Notes: a model not told the origin generated them from the sequence alone. A stretch of DNA of 64,000 bases from Cylicocyclus nassatus (GCA_958299035.1 CATQJL010000112.1:47822941-47886940); one strand, 5' to 3'. Shown: positions 1 to 16,149, counted from the first letter of the stretch. A program made the numbers and translations.

Positions 1-282
1 AATCTCTAATGATGATTTTGACCTTTCATAGTAGTGCAATTCTTTCCTGGAAAAATAACCATAATTCGAACCAATTATCGTTTCTCACATATGGGGACAG
101 TCTTTAAAATAACATTCAAAGGCGCATTTATCAATATAGATTCTGTTACGAATGGCCACGGTCACAAAGTACGTTTTCTCTGTAAGTCTGTAGGCTACCG
201 AAGTCGCTGTATAACAATGTCATCCCGTATGGAAGGCTCCTGACAGTTGAGTCGTTGTACATAGTCATACATACATACAGTT

Positions 283-504
283 GTTTTCAATACGTATTGG
301 TTTTTTCTACCGTATGCCTTCCAGCCTCAACATGACATGGACTGGTGTGGATTGGTGTGGATTGGTATGGATTGGTGAGGCGCCGCATCGCTTCGGGTTT
401 GCGCCGCGTTGCTTTTCTCGGCGGCGCCGCACCAATCCACACCAATCTACGTCATGTTGAGGCTGGAAGGCATACGGTAGAAGAAACCAATACGTATTGA
501 AAAC
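283..504. repeat. Foldback element with GC-rich loop
   Basis: The outer arms are reverse complements. The left arm starts GTTTTCAATACGTATTGG and the right arm ends CCAATACGTATTGAAAAC. Pairing continues inward through the segment reading CCTTCCAGCCTCAACATGAC. The loop is GC-rich and rich in GGCGCCGC, flanked by TGGTGTGGATTGG-type short repeats. It looks like a non-autonomous foldback transposon of unknown superfamily. I could not fix a target duplication. Confidence 0.75.
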
Positions 505-780
505 GAGTGTACCTACTGAGGACGTTTCAGGTTACGCCCGAGTATGGCAGACCATTGAAATGACCAGTCACAAGCACCGAGGTCAGACTTAGAGCAGGAA
601 GGTAAAGGCATCAAAAAATCATCTTTGAAGAGTCTTTAAAGCAGATAAGAATAAGTAGAGTTTCAGAATGCACAACTTTGTAGTATTTACGCAACTGTGG
701 GTGTAGCCCAGAGTCCACACCCTCGCGTCTCGGAGAATGAGTGCTTTTTTGTTTTAAAGATGTGGGATCTGCAAGCTTAC

Positions 781-2005
781 TTCTAGGGTTGCCTCGTCGC
801 GACCACAAAGAGTAACCATAGCACCTTCGCGCGCAAACAGTCGTGCCGTGGCTCTTCCTATTCCATTTGAAGAACCTGAGAGGCACAAAATGCTTTTTAT
901 TTAATGATCCTTATCTATTCTTTATATTTTTATTTTGTAACGTACGCTAAGCGAACATGAACTACTACAAATTGGGGGAATTTGAAGTACATCAGGTATC
1001 GCGGACAATTTCTGTTACACGTTTTTTGTGAGATGTCGAAAAATTTCGATGTTCGAATCTTCTGCTCCATATATAGGGCACGACAAGGCATAGTACGACC
1101 GATGCTGCAAATGCACAAATAGCCAGCAAGTTTACGACAACTTTGTAAACACGCTTAATTGTCCTCTTTCTTTGATTTTTCACTGCGTCTAATCGTGTTT
1201 TTCCTCTCCTATAATTTTCAGAAATATTGCCTCCTTCATGGCAGCACTTTGGTGCCGCTAGCACGTGAAAAAAGAGGGCTGAAAAATAGTTTAAAAAATC
1301 AAAGATTTGTCGTTTTTTTTGTGTGCATTGTGTAGGATTTCATAGTAGGAATTAGAAATAATTTCTGTGAGTTTTGAAAAATTGTCCTACATGCTGAGAT
1401 GCGAATGTGTGCTGACATGGGCACCATGTATGTACATAGCTCATGTGAAGCGGACATCACTATACCATCTCTCCCTATATTCGCTGAAAACTATAGGCCA
1501 TATGTACCCTGCCCGATTACCACATCGCCCTCTCTCTGGTTTCTTGGAAGAAAGCCAGCCCGTTGACAAAAATGTCCATAAAACGTGCTTCCACCAATAA
1601 ACCACGGATCTTATAGTACTATTCTATATATTATGATATTATAATACTAGTATTATATCTTGTAGTTGGGCGGACCCCGTCAACAATCTTTGAACATAAG
1701 AATTTTTGAAAGTTCCTTAGAAAAAGTGTAATAGTAATCATCCGCTGACCTGTAATACAATGCCACTTTCATTTTTCACGAAAACACGGGAATGGAAATG
1801 AAGTGACACCTCTACACTTTTTGTAAATCTCCACAACCTTCATTTTCAATTTTTTGGACTTTCGCAAAAAATTTTATAGTTTTCCAAATACGTATAAGAT
1901 GAATGTTCTTACATGCGTGTTACGGTATTCTATCCAGACAATTACTGTAGAAAACATATGTGACTTACCTGTAACTATAACGACTCGCCCATCAAATTGA
2001 CCCAT
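781..2005 (-). CDS. Short-chain dehydrogenase/reductase, exons 1-2 (3' part off window)
   Basis: Two minus-strand exons encode the N-terminal Rossmann nucleotide-binding motif of a classical SDR. Exon 1 (2005-1969) begins ATG and encodes MGQFDGRVVIVTG, ending ACAG before a GTAAGT donor in phase 1. Exon 2 (875-781) follows a CTCTCAG acceptor and continues SSNGIGRATARLFAREGA, then a strand-2 segment VTLCGRDEATLE, ending at a GTAAGC donor in phase 0. The joined TGxxxGIG motif is the NAD(P)-binding signature of the family, and the Arg in CGRDE is typical of an NADP-preferring member. The catalytic Ser-Tyr-Lys region is not in the window, so the gene must continue beyond position 1 or through exons I cannot see in 1-780. 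Intron 1 is 1093 bases and contains another open frame on the same strand. The substrate cannot be inferred. Confidence 0.85.
992..1217 (-). CDS. Possible single-pass membrane protein exon in SDR intron 1
   Basis: This open frame follows an AAATTATAG acceptor-like site. It encodes a basic stretch (RGKTRLDAVKNQRKRTIKRV), then a hydrophobic segment of about 20 residues (VVVNLLAICAFAASVVLCLV), then WSRRFEHR and a stop. Basic residues on both sides of one hydrophobic helix suggest a membrane anchor. It sits on the same strand as, and inside, the first intron of the dehydrogenase. It may be an alternative terminal exon, a nested gene, or chance. I do not recognise the family. No ATG lies in frame, so upstream exons would be needed. 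Confidence 0.35.
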
Positions 2006-4376
2006 TCGACCAGCGCGGAACTCTTCGGCAGTGAAACAGTAAGGCAGTGATAGGGAGCACAACTTTTTTTGATTAGAATGATCAATAGTTGTTGCGCAAG
2101 TTCGTGTCACATTGCAAGTTCAGTGATGCGCATGATAAGCAAACATGTGCGAGACTGTCTTCGCACAAAAGTTCGAAACGAAGCATGCCCAATTCTTACT
2201 GAATATGAAAGGACTAGATCAACGAAGTCACTGTCAAGAATAGATGCATTAAATCTTTGACATTTATAGAGGAAGGAATCGATTTTGTGTATGTCATCAA
2301 ATTTCTTCCATAGACTCATAAGAAGTGAGGAGATTTGTTTGGCAACTCGGACCGCTCAATTTATGCTGATTAGCAGATCAAGCTGAGTCAAATATTAGGC
2401 TGTACAGTAGGTCGTGCCCAATTTTTGATGCAGCTTTTCTTAATCCGGTTGGAAGTAGTGAAGTGTACATAAGGTTTCTTCATAAAATTTTTGCTTCGCC
2501 TCGCCGGATTGAAAAACTCAATTAAGCCTCAGACCACAGAGAGCTTTTCAACCTGTTCACTAAACTTCTGGGGCTTCTTACATTCACCACTTTTGCATAT
2601 CGCTGGGTTAAGAAATCCTTGCTCTTTCAAATGAGCCTACTTGCAGGCTCAGAGAGTGACTGCAGGTCGACCTGCGAGCCTGCAAACAATACAAGTTGGT
2701 AATGTGCCGCAAGTGTGGTCATGTGTATTTAAAGTCATTTTCAGCAAAAAAAATTCACCAGCACACGTCAAATGCCTAGAGGATGGCAAAGAGCATCCAT
2801 CCTATCCAAAAAGCTTTGTTAGGATGTTATGAATCCGTTTCCATGTGAAAAAATGTGGCTTGAAAAGTGGAATTAGAAGTCAATTTTCAAAAAATACTGA
2901 AAAATTTGAGCTTGTGTTTTTCTAGGAATTAACCGTAACAAGATCATACTCTTTAACGAGCTCTTTATGACAATGTGCTTACATGTTTGATTAATGGTTT
3001 TTTCGTTTCAAAGAAACCTAAAGTAAATTTTCGCTTTCGAAGGATTGTTGTCCGCGGTGTTGTGACGCGGGCATTTTCGGACTTTTTTGGGAAGATTTTT
3101 GAAGTTTTTTAGGATCCATGTTTTTTGAAAAGTGTAATATGTGAGTTCTTGAAGAGGCCTATCATTAGCATAAGATCATTCTTTCATCTTTGTCCATCTG
3201 AATATGATCAATGAAAAAAGAAGGGCGGCATGTGCGCAACTGAGTTCACTGTAGTTCAAACTGGCTACCGGTCCTCAAACTGACTACCGGTACTCAAAAG
3301 TGAAGGTTGTAGCCTGAGATCATCAAGCGGAACGTTTCCGTGGGGAAGGTGGGATGGAGAGGACTTTTTATCCAAGGCCTCCACAACGGTTTGGCAGGAG
3401 GCCCCTCAGTGGCCGTATTCATCATTGCTACCTTGAGGTAAACGCATTTTTGAAAAGAAAATCAGGCACTGCAGCACTGTGAAGATAGCGAAAACGCAAG
3501 CATAGACGCTTCGTATTGATGTACTAGTAAAAAAGAGTTCTTCTGTAGGATAGCGAAACGTGAAAATATGCAAACAACCAAAGTGATAAAGCGTATTTAT
3601 TTTGCAAAGCAAAAAATTCCGACACTAAACGAGACTCGAAGTTTCTTTGTACAACTACTTCAGACAAGATTTCCTTCTTTACCAAACAGAAACAAGCTGA
3701 AAAACAATCTGTCTACAAAAAAAGTCTCAAAATCTCTCTTGCGCCCCAGCGATACCGTTCAGTCGCCTGTCGCGACATCGCTGAATTTTGACGAAATCGT
3801 GGCGATTATCGCTGAGGAATTTTCGGAATTTGGTGATTTGAAGCGGTAATGGCTCATTTGATCTCAATAGTTTAGATTATAGTTGTTTTGAACTTCGTAT
3901 GTTTTCACTTCTGGTGCATTTATGTGATACTTCAGAACAGGTTTCTAAGGGGTCTCCAGAAGCCAATTGAGAAAATAAGAGATAAACTGCACCGCAAAAA
4001 GTTTGATTCATCCGTTGCTGTCACCTTGTGAAGGCTGAAATGAATCTTGGAGCTCAAATTTGGACAGGGTAAGAAACAACATTTTGAAGCTTCGGCAGAG
4101 GGATCTGACAGGTAATGATGAAAATCAACACAAAAACATCTGCTTGATATAAGAAGAAAAGTGCGTCAATTACAGGCAAACCCCTGTACTTTTATATGAT
4201 TTGCTGATAAATGCAAAAGACGGCATGACTTCTGAAATAACCTAATCATATTGCAAAAATGCGCTAATCAACCTTACATGGTTACAGAAATAGTTCTGAT
4301 ATGCAGCAACTGATTAGAGCAAAAATGTCTATCACACCCAGTTCTCACATCAATAACATAGACCAATGCATATTGA
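2006..4376. other. No gene recognised
   Basis: There are short open frames on both strands but none with a recognisable domain. A small hairpin lies at about 2643-2687 (CTTGCAGGCTC against GAGCCTGCAA). A segment at 3729-3835 resembles 47888-47990 (CAGCGATA, CAGTCGCC and GCGATTATCGCTG in the same order), so it is a dispersed repeat fragment. Confidence 0.5.
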
Positions 4377-4719
4377 AGGCAGTGTTTTGGCAGAATTTCA
4401 TTTTTCAGTTTTTCACCTTTTCGGAGCCTTCTCGTTACGAGGAATGCAAATCTGGACTTTTCAGCGCACGAAAATGACTTTTTCCGAAGCTTTCCAGATT
4501 CGCATTCATTGAAGATACGCTAGAAGTCTTCCGCGCCCTCCCTGCCTCATTCCGGGCCCCGCCCACTTGCACGTATTCTTCACTGAATGAGGACTTGAAA
4601 AGCGTCGCAGAAAGCTCATTTTCGTCATTTTCTCGCGCTGAGCCCAAATATGGGATTCTTATGGCGAGAAGGCTCCGAAAATGTGAAAATCTGGACAAAA
4701 TTCTGCCGAAACACTGCCT
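4377..4719. repeat. piggyBac-like foldback (AGGCAGTG family), copy 1
   Basis: Inverted ends read AGGCAGTGTTTTGGCAGAAT and its complement, and the arms pair inward through CTTTTCGGAGCCTTCTCG. The flanks are TTGA on both sides (4373-4376 and 4720-4723), a 4-bp target duplication. The family has four further copies in this window. Confidence 0.75.
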
Positions 4720-4723
4720 TTGA

Positions 4724-5889
4724 GTCCTTGCAACTAATTTGTTGCATGAAAGTCAAGCAAAATTGATTGAAAACATACTGAAAAAACCTATTTGGGTTGT
4801 CGAAAGGAAATTACTGCGGAGTAGGAAGTATGGTGTTCCTTGGTGTCAGTCTCTACAGCATGGAAAATACAAGACACCCACCAGCTATCGTTCCTCTTGC
4901 ACGCCACCCAAATACAGGGGTTTGTGGTAATGATTGATATTGTTGGCTAGTACGTACGTGGAATGAAGGCGTCCTGTATAGAATATCCACTCAGCTTGAG
5001 TACCACGTTATAGATCTAAATCTGCACAGTTTCCGAACTGCGTGTTGGGTGCGGTTGCGTAATGCATCGACTAGTATATGAATCTGCAGCCGATGGCGCC
5101 AATAATTCTCTGATGCTCCACCCTGCCCGAAAGTGCTATCAAACCGTCAACAGATTACGGTGTTAACTCGTCTTTTATGAGCCGACGTGAGCACAGAGTG
5201 TGTGCGGAACGAGGAGAGTACGGATCCCTTATCATGTTGTCAGTCGAGATCAAAGCCAGCCGCTGATAGACGCCGATTCAGCCGTCGCCGTGTTTGGTCA
5301 CCTCAAATGTTTTCGTCGCCTTCTCATCTTCGTGCCGAACATATTTTCTGCTCCATCCCTTGTATACTGTAGAAGTACTGATTTGAAAAAAAGGCTCCAA
5401 ATAGCTACTGGATTGCGAACGTGAAAACCAAATAAGTGTTTACGGCTTTCTTTGATTTTGTGTCAAAAAATCAATATTTAGTTGATGCAAAGTTGAGCAA
5501 ATAAGAGACAGTTGACTTCTAGCACTACTTTTGATGCCATTCAAGAATGTTTCCATCAAATACTCTAAGACTTTCCTGTTACAAGTGCTCCCTGAGTACT
5601 AAAGTTTCCAAAATTTTAAGGGTAATAAATAGGGGCAATAAAAATTTTGTTGTGACTTACTTTCTGCCTAAACCAAGAATGATTTCATATCTTATAGTCT
5701 GTATATGAGCTTTCCACTAGTGAAAATTCATGCTATATTTTTCATTTTTGATACGTATGTTCAATTTAATTAGGTCCACAAAATACATTTCGCAGCCGTG
5801 TGCTTTCGCAGAACTTTGAAATTTCTACACCTTTTTTCGCATTCCTCGAAGAACATCAATTTCAAGCGCCACCATTTCCAACTCTTCAG
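4724..5889. other. No gene recognised upstream of the Sp-type gene
   Basis: There are no supported exons. Position 5889 is an acceptor-like site (CCAACTCTTCAG) seven bases upstream of the first usable ATG of the next gene. It could be a cis acceptor or a spliced-leader addition site. Upstream exons of that gene may lie here. Confidence 0.4.
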
Positions 5890-5896
5890 GTGAACC

Positions 5897-10339
<4,443 letters not shown>

Positions 10340-10818
10340 TCATTCTTCAACTTTTCACTTCCATTCTCTCGTCAGTATTTACCAGTCAGCTTTCAAGTTT
10401 TATTAATTCGACAATCATTCTTCTTTGCAATACTAACTAAACTTCCATGAACTTATATCATCGTGTCTACCGCATCGTTTCGTAACTTAAAAAGCCCCAG
10501 GTGAGACAATGTGACCCACGGGTGGGTCGAAGCTTGATTTCGATAAAATAGCTGCCAAGAGGTTGAAGTGAAATTGATGCATGTTCCATATTTGTCGCAG
10601 AAGAGACGTAAAAATGTATGAAATATCATTTAATGAGCAACGCCACCTCTACTAGCTGAAGTTCGAACAGTCGCAAGAAGCTTGATACACGGGAAGTGCG
10701 GGAAGAAAAATCTGAAAGTTTTCAAAGGCCTTAGTATCAGGTTTTTGTCGAGACTTCTACACTTCCAACATGCTTAAGAAAGTTACTTATTGCATCAGCT
10801 ATTCATATGTGCACTTAA
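10340..10818. other. 3' flank of Sp-type gene, no gene
   Basis: No AATAAA signal is obvious directly after the stop at 10337-10339. A short hairpin ACCCACGGGTGGGT lies at about 10514-10527, similar to hairpins at 56106, 56816 and 42510-42570. Confidence 0.35.
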
Positions 10819-11222
10819 AGGCAGCGTCCAGGCAAGATCCATCCAACCAGATCAGCACATAGTTGTAAAGAGGGGCCCATGAGTATCCGATCTGCGTTGG
10901 TCCAAACCTTTGACGTGCCCTCTAAGAGGAGATAGGGGCCTGTGATACGTATCACAAACCACCCCTGAGGACGAGTGCTTACGCAGGTGTGCGGTTGCAC
11001 TGCACACTGCAATGCAACTGCATCCGTGCAGTTGCAGCTCCTCCCGCTGGCATGACGATGGGGACGAGCAATTCGATCGTCCGTTCCTCAAAGAGAGGGT
11101 CCCCAAAAACCGGGTTTTTTGGGAGTTTTAAACAATTTGGACTTTACAACTGTAATCACGGCCACGGAAAGGCCCCAGAATGGCAGAAACATGAGAGGCG
11201 AAATTTTGCCCGGACGCTGCCT
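10819..11222. repeat. piggyBac-like foldback (AGGCAGCG family), copy 2
   Basis: The ends AGGCAGCGTCCAGGCAAGAT and AAATTTTGCCCGGACGCTGC (then CT) are inverted. TTAA lies on both sides (10815-10818, 11223-11226). The open frames inside belong to the repeat and are not genes. Confidence 0.8.
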
Positions 11223-11460
11223 TTAATGTATTTTCTCCATGTTTAAAACTTGAGAAATCAAAAAATTGTCATGCTGTAGCAAAAGCAGTGCTGGACTGTT
11301 CCATCATAAGTGATTCTATACTTCAAACTTTTGCAGCATAGAAATAAATTTTTTTACTTTTAGTAGTTTCCAAGTTTCGTCTCTTCTTAATCTCGGCATT
11401 GTTAGTATGTTGTGAGTAGATTAGTAAGCCAATCGAGGTTAGTATTCATTAGTAAGTGGC

Positions 11461-11498
11461 GACCTAACGTTTCGAGCTATTCGTCTTCTTCAAAGGCC
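11461..11498 (-). ncRNA. Degenerate hammerhead-like motif, PLE family B left copy
   Basis: On the minus strand the order is GGCCT, TTGAAGA, A, GAC, loop, CTC, GAAA, CGTT, AGGTC. It aligns base for base with the 38-nt motif at 13522-13559. The first core base is T instead of C and one stem II pair is broken, so this copy is probably inactive. Confidence 0.5.
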
Positions 11499-11799
11499 TA
11501 AAGTGTAAGAGATTTATGATTTTATGTCTACCTCACCAAAAGCCTCCTCCATCCCCGGCTAGCCTCGACGTTGCCCCAGAATGCTACAAACAAAAAATCC
11601 ATAACGTGAAAGACGAACCAACCTCCTCCACCGCCGGCGCGCAGATGTTGAAAGCGGCCGTCCTTCAGTGCCACTGATACCAATATTGGAATACACTGTA
11701 TACCATATTCGAACTAATCAGTGGTCTTTCAACTCACATAACGTCACGAATGGCATAAAGTCATTTGTGATTGACATACACTCATTTCGGCTGTTCATG

Positions 11800-12560
11800 C
11801 TAGGATTTCAACGCCCCGAGAGCCTCTCTAATGGCAGTATGGTATTCGTATGCCAGTATTACACGTCTGATCTCGAAGTTCTTACCACCGTGGACTTCAA
11901 CTTTATGTTTACCGAGAGGAGTGATAAGGCTTCCTCGCTTTTTGCTGGCAAAATGTTCTTTTAACCTAACTCCCAACGGTCTCCCAGTCTCTCCGATATA
12001 AGTGGCGCTGCACTCGATACATTCAATCTGATAGATTACTCCTGTCTTACCGCAGTCACCAACTTTACCGGATGGACAAACTACGCAGTCTTGGATACTG
12101 CAGTAGTTGTCGTACAGCCTGTTACGTACTAAACGCTTCCTGATGTTACCACTTGGAACGTCAATCAAAATGACATCGTTTTCGAGGTTCGCGTGTTTAA
12201 TGCATCGTCGCATTACAGCACTAGTCGCGTTAGAGACGAAAGAAAGACAGAGAGGTATTTTCTGTCGGTGCTGGTTGCTGTTAATGGTAAAAGATGGTCC
12301 ACCACGTCCTTTTCGGAACATGTAGCCATCTATTCGAGCAATATCCAGCGCCCATCTCCGCGACTCCTTCCTTCTTCTTTTCCTGTGCATACATTCGTTG
12401 CTGTTTTGAGCATGTTACGAATAACAGCTTTTTTAACAGTAATCGGATGTGCGGAGCGAGTATTAGCGAGTATCCGCCTATTGTTCACTTCTAGAGAACG
12501 ACAAAGCCTTGAAAAAAATTCACGTGTGAAGTCTTCGTGTATATATGTCAATGAATACTC
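11800..12560 (-). pseudogene. PLE family B ORF remnant: GIY-YIG endonuclease half
   Basis: From 12390 down to 11800 the minus strand encodes a linker, a CxxC-containing segment (CSIQDCVVCPSGKVGDC) and a GIY-YIG domain: GVIYQIEC, then TYIGETGR, then VRLKEH. This is the canonical C-terminal endonuclease of Penelope-like elements. Upstream (12551-12390) the homologous reading continues in another frame (ANTRSAHPITVKKAVIRNM), so there is a frameshift near 12370-12390. The palm-domain reverse transcriptase motifs are absent. It is a dead copy whose sequence can be compared with the right-hand half of the pair. Confidence 0.75.
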
Positions 12561-12610
12561 ACGTATTTGCTGATATAATAAATGAAATGATAAATGAATT
12601 TTGATGATCG

Positions 12611-13220
12611 GTGCAAAAAAATATCAAATGGTCAGAGACATACTATACTCAGCTGAGAGGTGCGATGGGACAAAGACTTGCTCCAGTACTTGCGATCTGC
12701 TTTATGAGTAGAATAGAGGAACCAGTGCTGTCGCGTTTACCTCTAATGTACTGTTGTTATATAGACGACTGTTGCGTTATAACATCAACACAATCCGAAA
12801 TGGATGAGTATTTCCAATTACTCAACCAACAGTCACAGTACATAAAGTTTACATGGCAGCAACCGAAAAATGGTTGGCTTCCTTATCTCAACGTACAAAT
12901 CCAAATGTTTAATGGCGCTGCGAATGTAAAATGGTATCGCAAAGAGAGTTCTAAGAACATCTTGGTTAATGCTCGCTCCGCACATCCGATTACTGCTAAA
13001 AGAGCTGTTATTCGTAACATGCTCAAAACAGGCACAGGAGAAGAAGAACGGAAGGAGTCGCGGAGATGGGCGCTGGATATTGATCGAATAGATGGCTACA
13101 TGTTCCGAAAAGGACGCGGTTGAAGTCCACGGTGGTAAGAACTTCGCGATCAGATGTGTAATACTGGCAAACGAATACCATACTGCCATTAGAAAGGCTT
13201 TCGGGGCGTTGAAATCCTAG
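12611..13220 (+). pseudogene. PLE family B ORF remnant: reverse transcriptase half
   Basis: The frame encodes RT motif B (RGAMGQRLAPVLAICFM), the catalytic YIDD motif (CYIDDCC), and thumb and linker sequence down to YMFRKGRG. It then stops at 13121-13123. Immediately afterwards (13125-13215) the sequence resumes in the far C-terminal part of the element (VHGGKNFAIR...), so the GIY-YIG domain has been deleted internally. Compared with family A (RGLAMGQ) one residue is missing in motif B. Sequence upstream of motif B is missing too. Confidence 0.75.
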
Positions 13221-13521
13221 CATGAACAGCCGAAATAAGTGTATGTCAATCACAAATGACTTTATGCCATTCATGACGTTATGTGAGTTGAAAAACCACT
13301 GATTAGTTTGAATATGGTATACAGTGTATTCCAATATTGGTATCAGTGGTACTGAAGGACGGCCGCTTTCAACACCTGCGCGCTGGCGGTGGAGGAGGTT
13401 GGTTCGTCTTTCACGTTATGGAATTTTTGTTTGTAGCATTCTGGGGCAACGTCGAGGCTGGCCGGGGATGGAGGAGGCTTTTGGTGAGGTAGACATAAAA
13501 TCATAAATCTCTTACACTTTA

Positions 13522-13559
13522 GGCCTCTGAAGAAGACGAATAGGTCGAAACATTAGGCC
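13522..13559 (+). ncRNA. Hammerhead-ribozyme-like motif, PLE family B right copy
   Basis: The order is GGCCT (stem I), CTGAAGA (core CUGANGA), one extra A, GAC with GTC (stem II, hexaloop GAATAG), GAAA (core), CATT, AGGCC (stem I). Stem I pairs perfectly over five bases. The arrangement and total length (38 nt) equal the family A motif although stem II differs. Minimal hammerheads with a very short stem III are known from Penelope-like elements. The unpaired base before stem II departs from the classical G-C closing pair, so activity is uncertain. Confidence 0.6.
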
Positions 13560-13714
13560 TCCACTCACTAATAAATACTAACCTCGATTGGCTTACTAAT
13601 CTACTCACAATATATTTTCACTTTTTCAAGCTAGTTGCCGAGAAATATCAGATGTAATACAAAAAACCCAAAAACGTCGATTTTTCATATTTTGTGGCTT
13701 AAATTTATTTTTAA

Positions 13715-14218
13715 CTAGCTGGCTTGCCCGGCTCCGCCGGGCCTGCCAGCTAGACCCGTGTACGTATGTTCCGAATAGAAATTTTTATCTCTGAACCGAT
13801 TGGGACCGAACTTTGCACACATACACTTCGGGGCAGGGAGCGTGTCACAGCCCACTTTTCGTTATCGATCGATGTCGATTTTACCGATTTTTTGCAAAAT
13901 TTGAGCTAGGGGGCTAGGATTTTGCACAGGGGGGTAATCGAGCATGCTGATCACCCCTTCGGGGTGATCAGCATGCTCGATTACCCCCCTCTGCCAAATC
14001 CCAGCCCTCTAGCTCGAATTTTGCAAAAAATCAATAAAATCGATATCGATCGATAACGAAAAGTAGCCTATGACACGCTCCCTGCCCTGAAGTATATGTG
14101 TGCCAAGTTTGGTCCCGATCGGTTCAGAAATAAAAATTTGTATTCGGAACATACGTACATACATACAGACAGACAGACATACAGACAGACAAACAGACAT
14201 TCAGCTTTATATATAAGA
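13715..14218 (-). mobile_element. Non-autonomous Helitron with internal palindrome
   Basis: On the minus strand it starts TCTTATATATAAAG after an A. It ends with a hairpin (CCCGGCGGAGCCGGG region) followed by CTAG before a T, as Helitrons do. After the 5' end come GTCTG/GTATG microsatellite and the conserved inner text CTGAACCGATCGGGACC. Unlike the simple copy at 54515-54817, the middle is a long palindrome around 13965, so the 5' half occurs twice in opposite orientations. Confidence 0.75.
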
Positions 14219-14296
14219 TTTCCTGGTGGCAAGTGTACATATGAACATGTACAATGAATGTCAGATGTGGATAGCGTTTGGTGACCTTTAAAGATA

Positions 14297-15696
14297 AAGT
14301 GCGGTTCATAATTATACGAACACCCAAAATTTTGTAAGTTTTTGGACTTTTTGGGAGAAACTCAAAAAGCCGTTGGTACCACGCGATAGAACACAGCCGA
14401 AAACGGTATATAATCCATAAGAATGGAAACGGATGTCAATTTTAGGAGTATTTGAGCGCCTAGTGCGGATTTTTGGCGGTTCATAATTATACGAACACCT
14501 CAAACAAAGGTCCATTTTTTATTCAAGATTGCAGCCATTTGAATCCAAATTTTTTGTAAAGCTACAGTAACAAAGTCTGACGTGTCCGCTACACACTGAA
14601 CCCAGTGCAGTTCAAAAAGAGGACCGTTACTTTTTTCAGAAGGCTTTAAATGCTTCTGGAGTGATTGTGCACCAAAAACATTCCGTTCTTCTGCGGTTTA
14701 GGCGCTCTAATTAGCTTCTACCAAAGCTATGAGACAAAATAAGCTCTTTCGATGGGTATCTTGTTTGACGCTTAGAAAATCTTTGCGTTTTCGTGCCGTT
14801 TTTCAACCAAGTTCCAACCTTACCATAGAGTTAGCACGATTTCGAGCCTCAAAACTCAGCTTCTCGCGCAAACATTTGATATGAAGCAGCTGCATTGTTT
14901 ACATGATGATGTTTCTGTGCCAAAGTTTTTGGGTTTTTAGTGGAACAGATCTTAAGGCTGTGGAGCTACAAACCAAATAAAGGTGTGACTGCAATAGTAA
15001 AAGCAGTGTTTTTGATGAAATGACGTCTGCGTGGCCAAAACAAACGCTCAACGTTGCTGATTTTTTCTAGCCAAATATACAGTCTTGTGAACTTCTACAT
15101 ACTATATGCTTACTTCATTGTACGGCTTCAGAAGCTGAGTTTTGAGGCTCGAAATCGTGCTAACTCCGTGGTAAGGTTGGAACTTGGTTGAAAAACGGCA
15201 CGAAAACGCAAAGATTTTCTAAGCGTCAGACAAAATACCCATCGAAAGAACTTATTTTATCTCATAGCTTTGGTAGAAGCTAATTAGAGCGCGTAAACCG
15301 CAGAAGAACTGACGTTTTTGGAGCGCAATCACTCCAGAAGCATTTAGAGCCTTTTGAAAAAAGTAACGGTCCTCTTTTTGAACTGCACTGGGTTCAGTGT
15401 GTAGCGGACACGTCAGACTTTGTTACTATAGCTTTACAAAAAATTTGGGCTCAAATGACTGCAATCTTGAATAAAAAATGGACCTTTGTTTGAGGTGTTC
15501 GTATAATTATGAACCGCTAAAAATCCGCACTAAGCGCTCAAACACTCCTGAAGTTGACATCCATTTTCATTCTTATGGATCATATACCGTTCTCGGTTGT
15601 GCTCTTTCGCGTGGTACCAACGGCTTTTTGAGTTTCTGTCAAAAAATCCCGAAATTTCTAAAATTTGGGGTGTTCGTATAATTATGAACCGCAGTT
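14297..15696. repeat. 1.4-kb foldback with TA target sites (Tc1/mariner-type)
   Basis: Outer ends are inverted: AAGTGCGGTTCATAATTATA at left, complement at right, with TA on both sides (14295-14296, 15697-15698). The same GCGGTTCATAATTATACG block recurs about 170 bases inside each arm (about 14475 and 15520), giving a nested double-TIR structure. The whole element folds on itself with its centre near 15000. No transposase is visible. One arm of the same family is at 49275-49477. Confidence 0.75.
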
Positions 15697-16149
15697 TAGT
15701 TCTGGTTTTTTGGGTATTTGATATTTTCCAAATCTTTCTTCCAAACCTCCCACGTATCGAACTTTTTACGACTGTCTGAATTGCTCGTGAATCACATAAC
15801 AAGATGCTTTGCTCTATTGAATAATATGTTTTGAACATTTACACTAAAATTCCAGGAAAGAAACTTATATCCCACAACTAGGCACATCCGTATATTGGAA
15901 GATGCGCCTCGCCGAGCTGAGTTGAATGGTACTCTTATATATAGAATTCATAAATTTTGAATCAAGATAAGGTTTTTTTTTATAAAAAGTTAGGCGTTGC
16001 GCGACAAAGTTAGGTGACTTTTCCGCTTTTCCGCTTTTCCGCCGACTTTTGTCGCGCGACGCGGCAAAAGTCACCTAACTTCGGCGGCGCCGCGTAAGTT
16101 AAGTGCCGCCGCCATTTTTTTTCACAAATTACGGGTGGTATTGTATATA

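Larger units (their letters stand above)
11410..13610. mobile_element. Penelope-like element family B, inverted pair (broken)
   Basis: Two partial Penelope-like copies lie back to back, the left on minus and the right on plus. The outer ends are reverse complements: TTGTGAGTAGATTAGTAAGC at 11410 and GCTTACTAATCTACTCACAA ending 13610. Each end carries a copy of the hammerhead-like motif. The left copy keeps the GIY-YIG endonuclease but lacks the reverse transcriptase. The right copy keeps part of the reverse transcriptase but has lost the endonuclease. Inverted partial units are usual for Penelope-like elements. No clear target duplication was found. Confidence 0.8.

Noticed and set aside
2660..2690. 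CTGCAGGTCGAC, resembling a plasmid polylinker
   Set aside because: The flanking bases do not continue any polylinker and the stretch is part of a local hairpin. A 12-base match is likely chance.
15960..16110. Telomere-like TTAGGC text
   Set aside because: Single occurrences such as GTTAGGCG within a GC-rich inverted stretch, with no tandem array.
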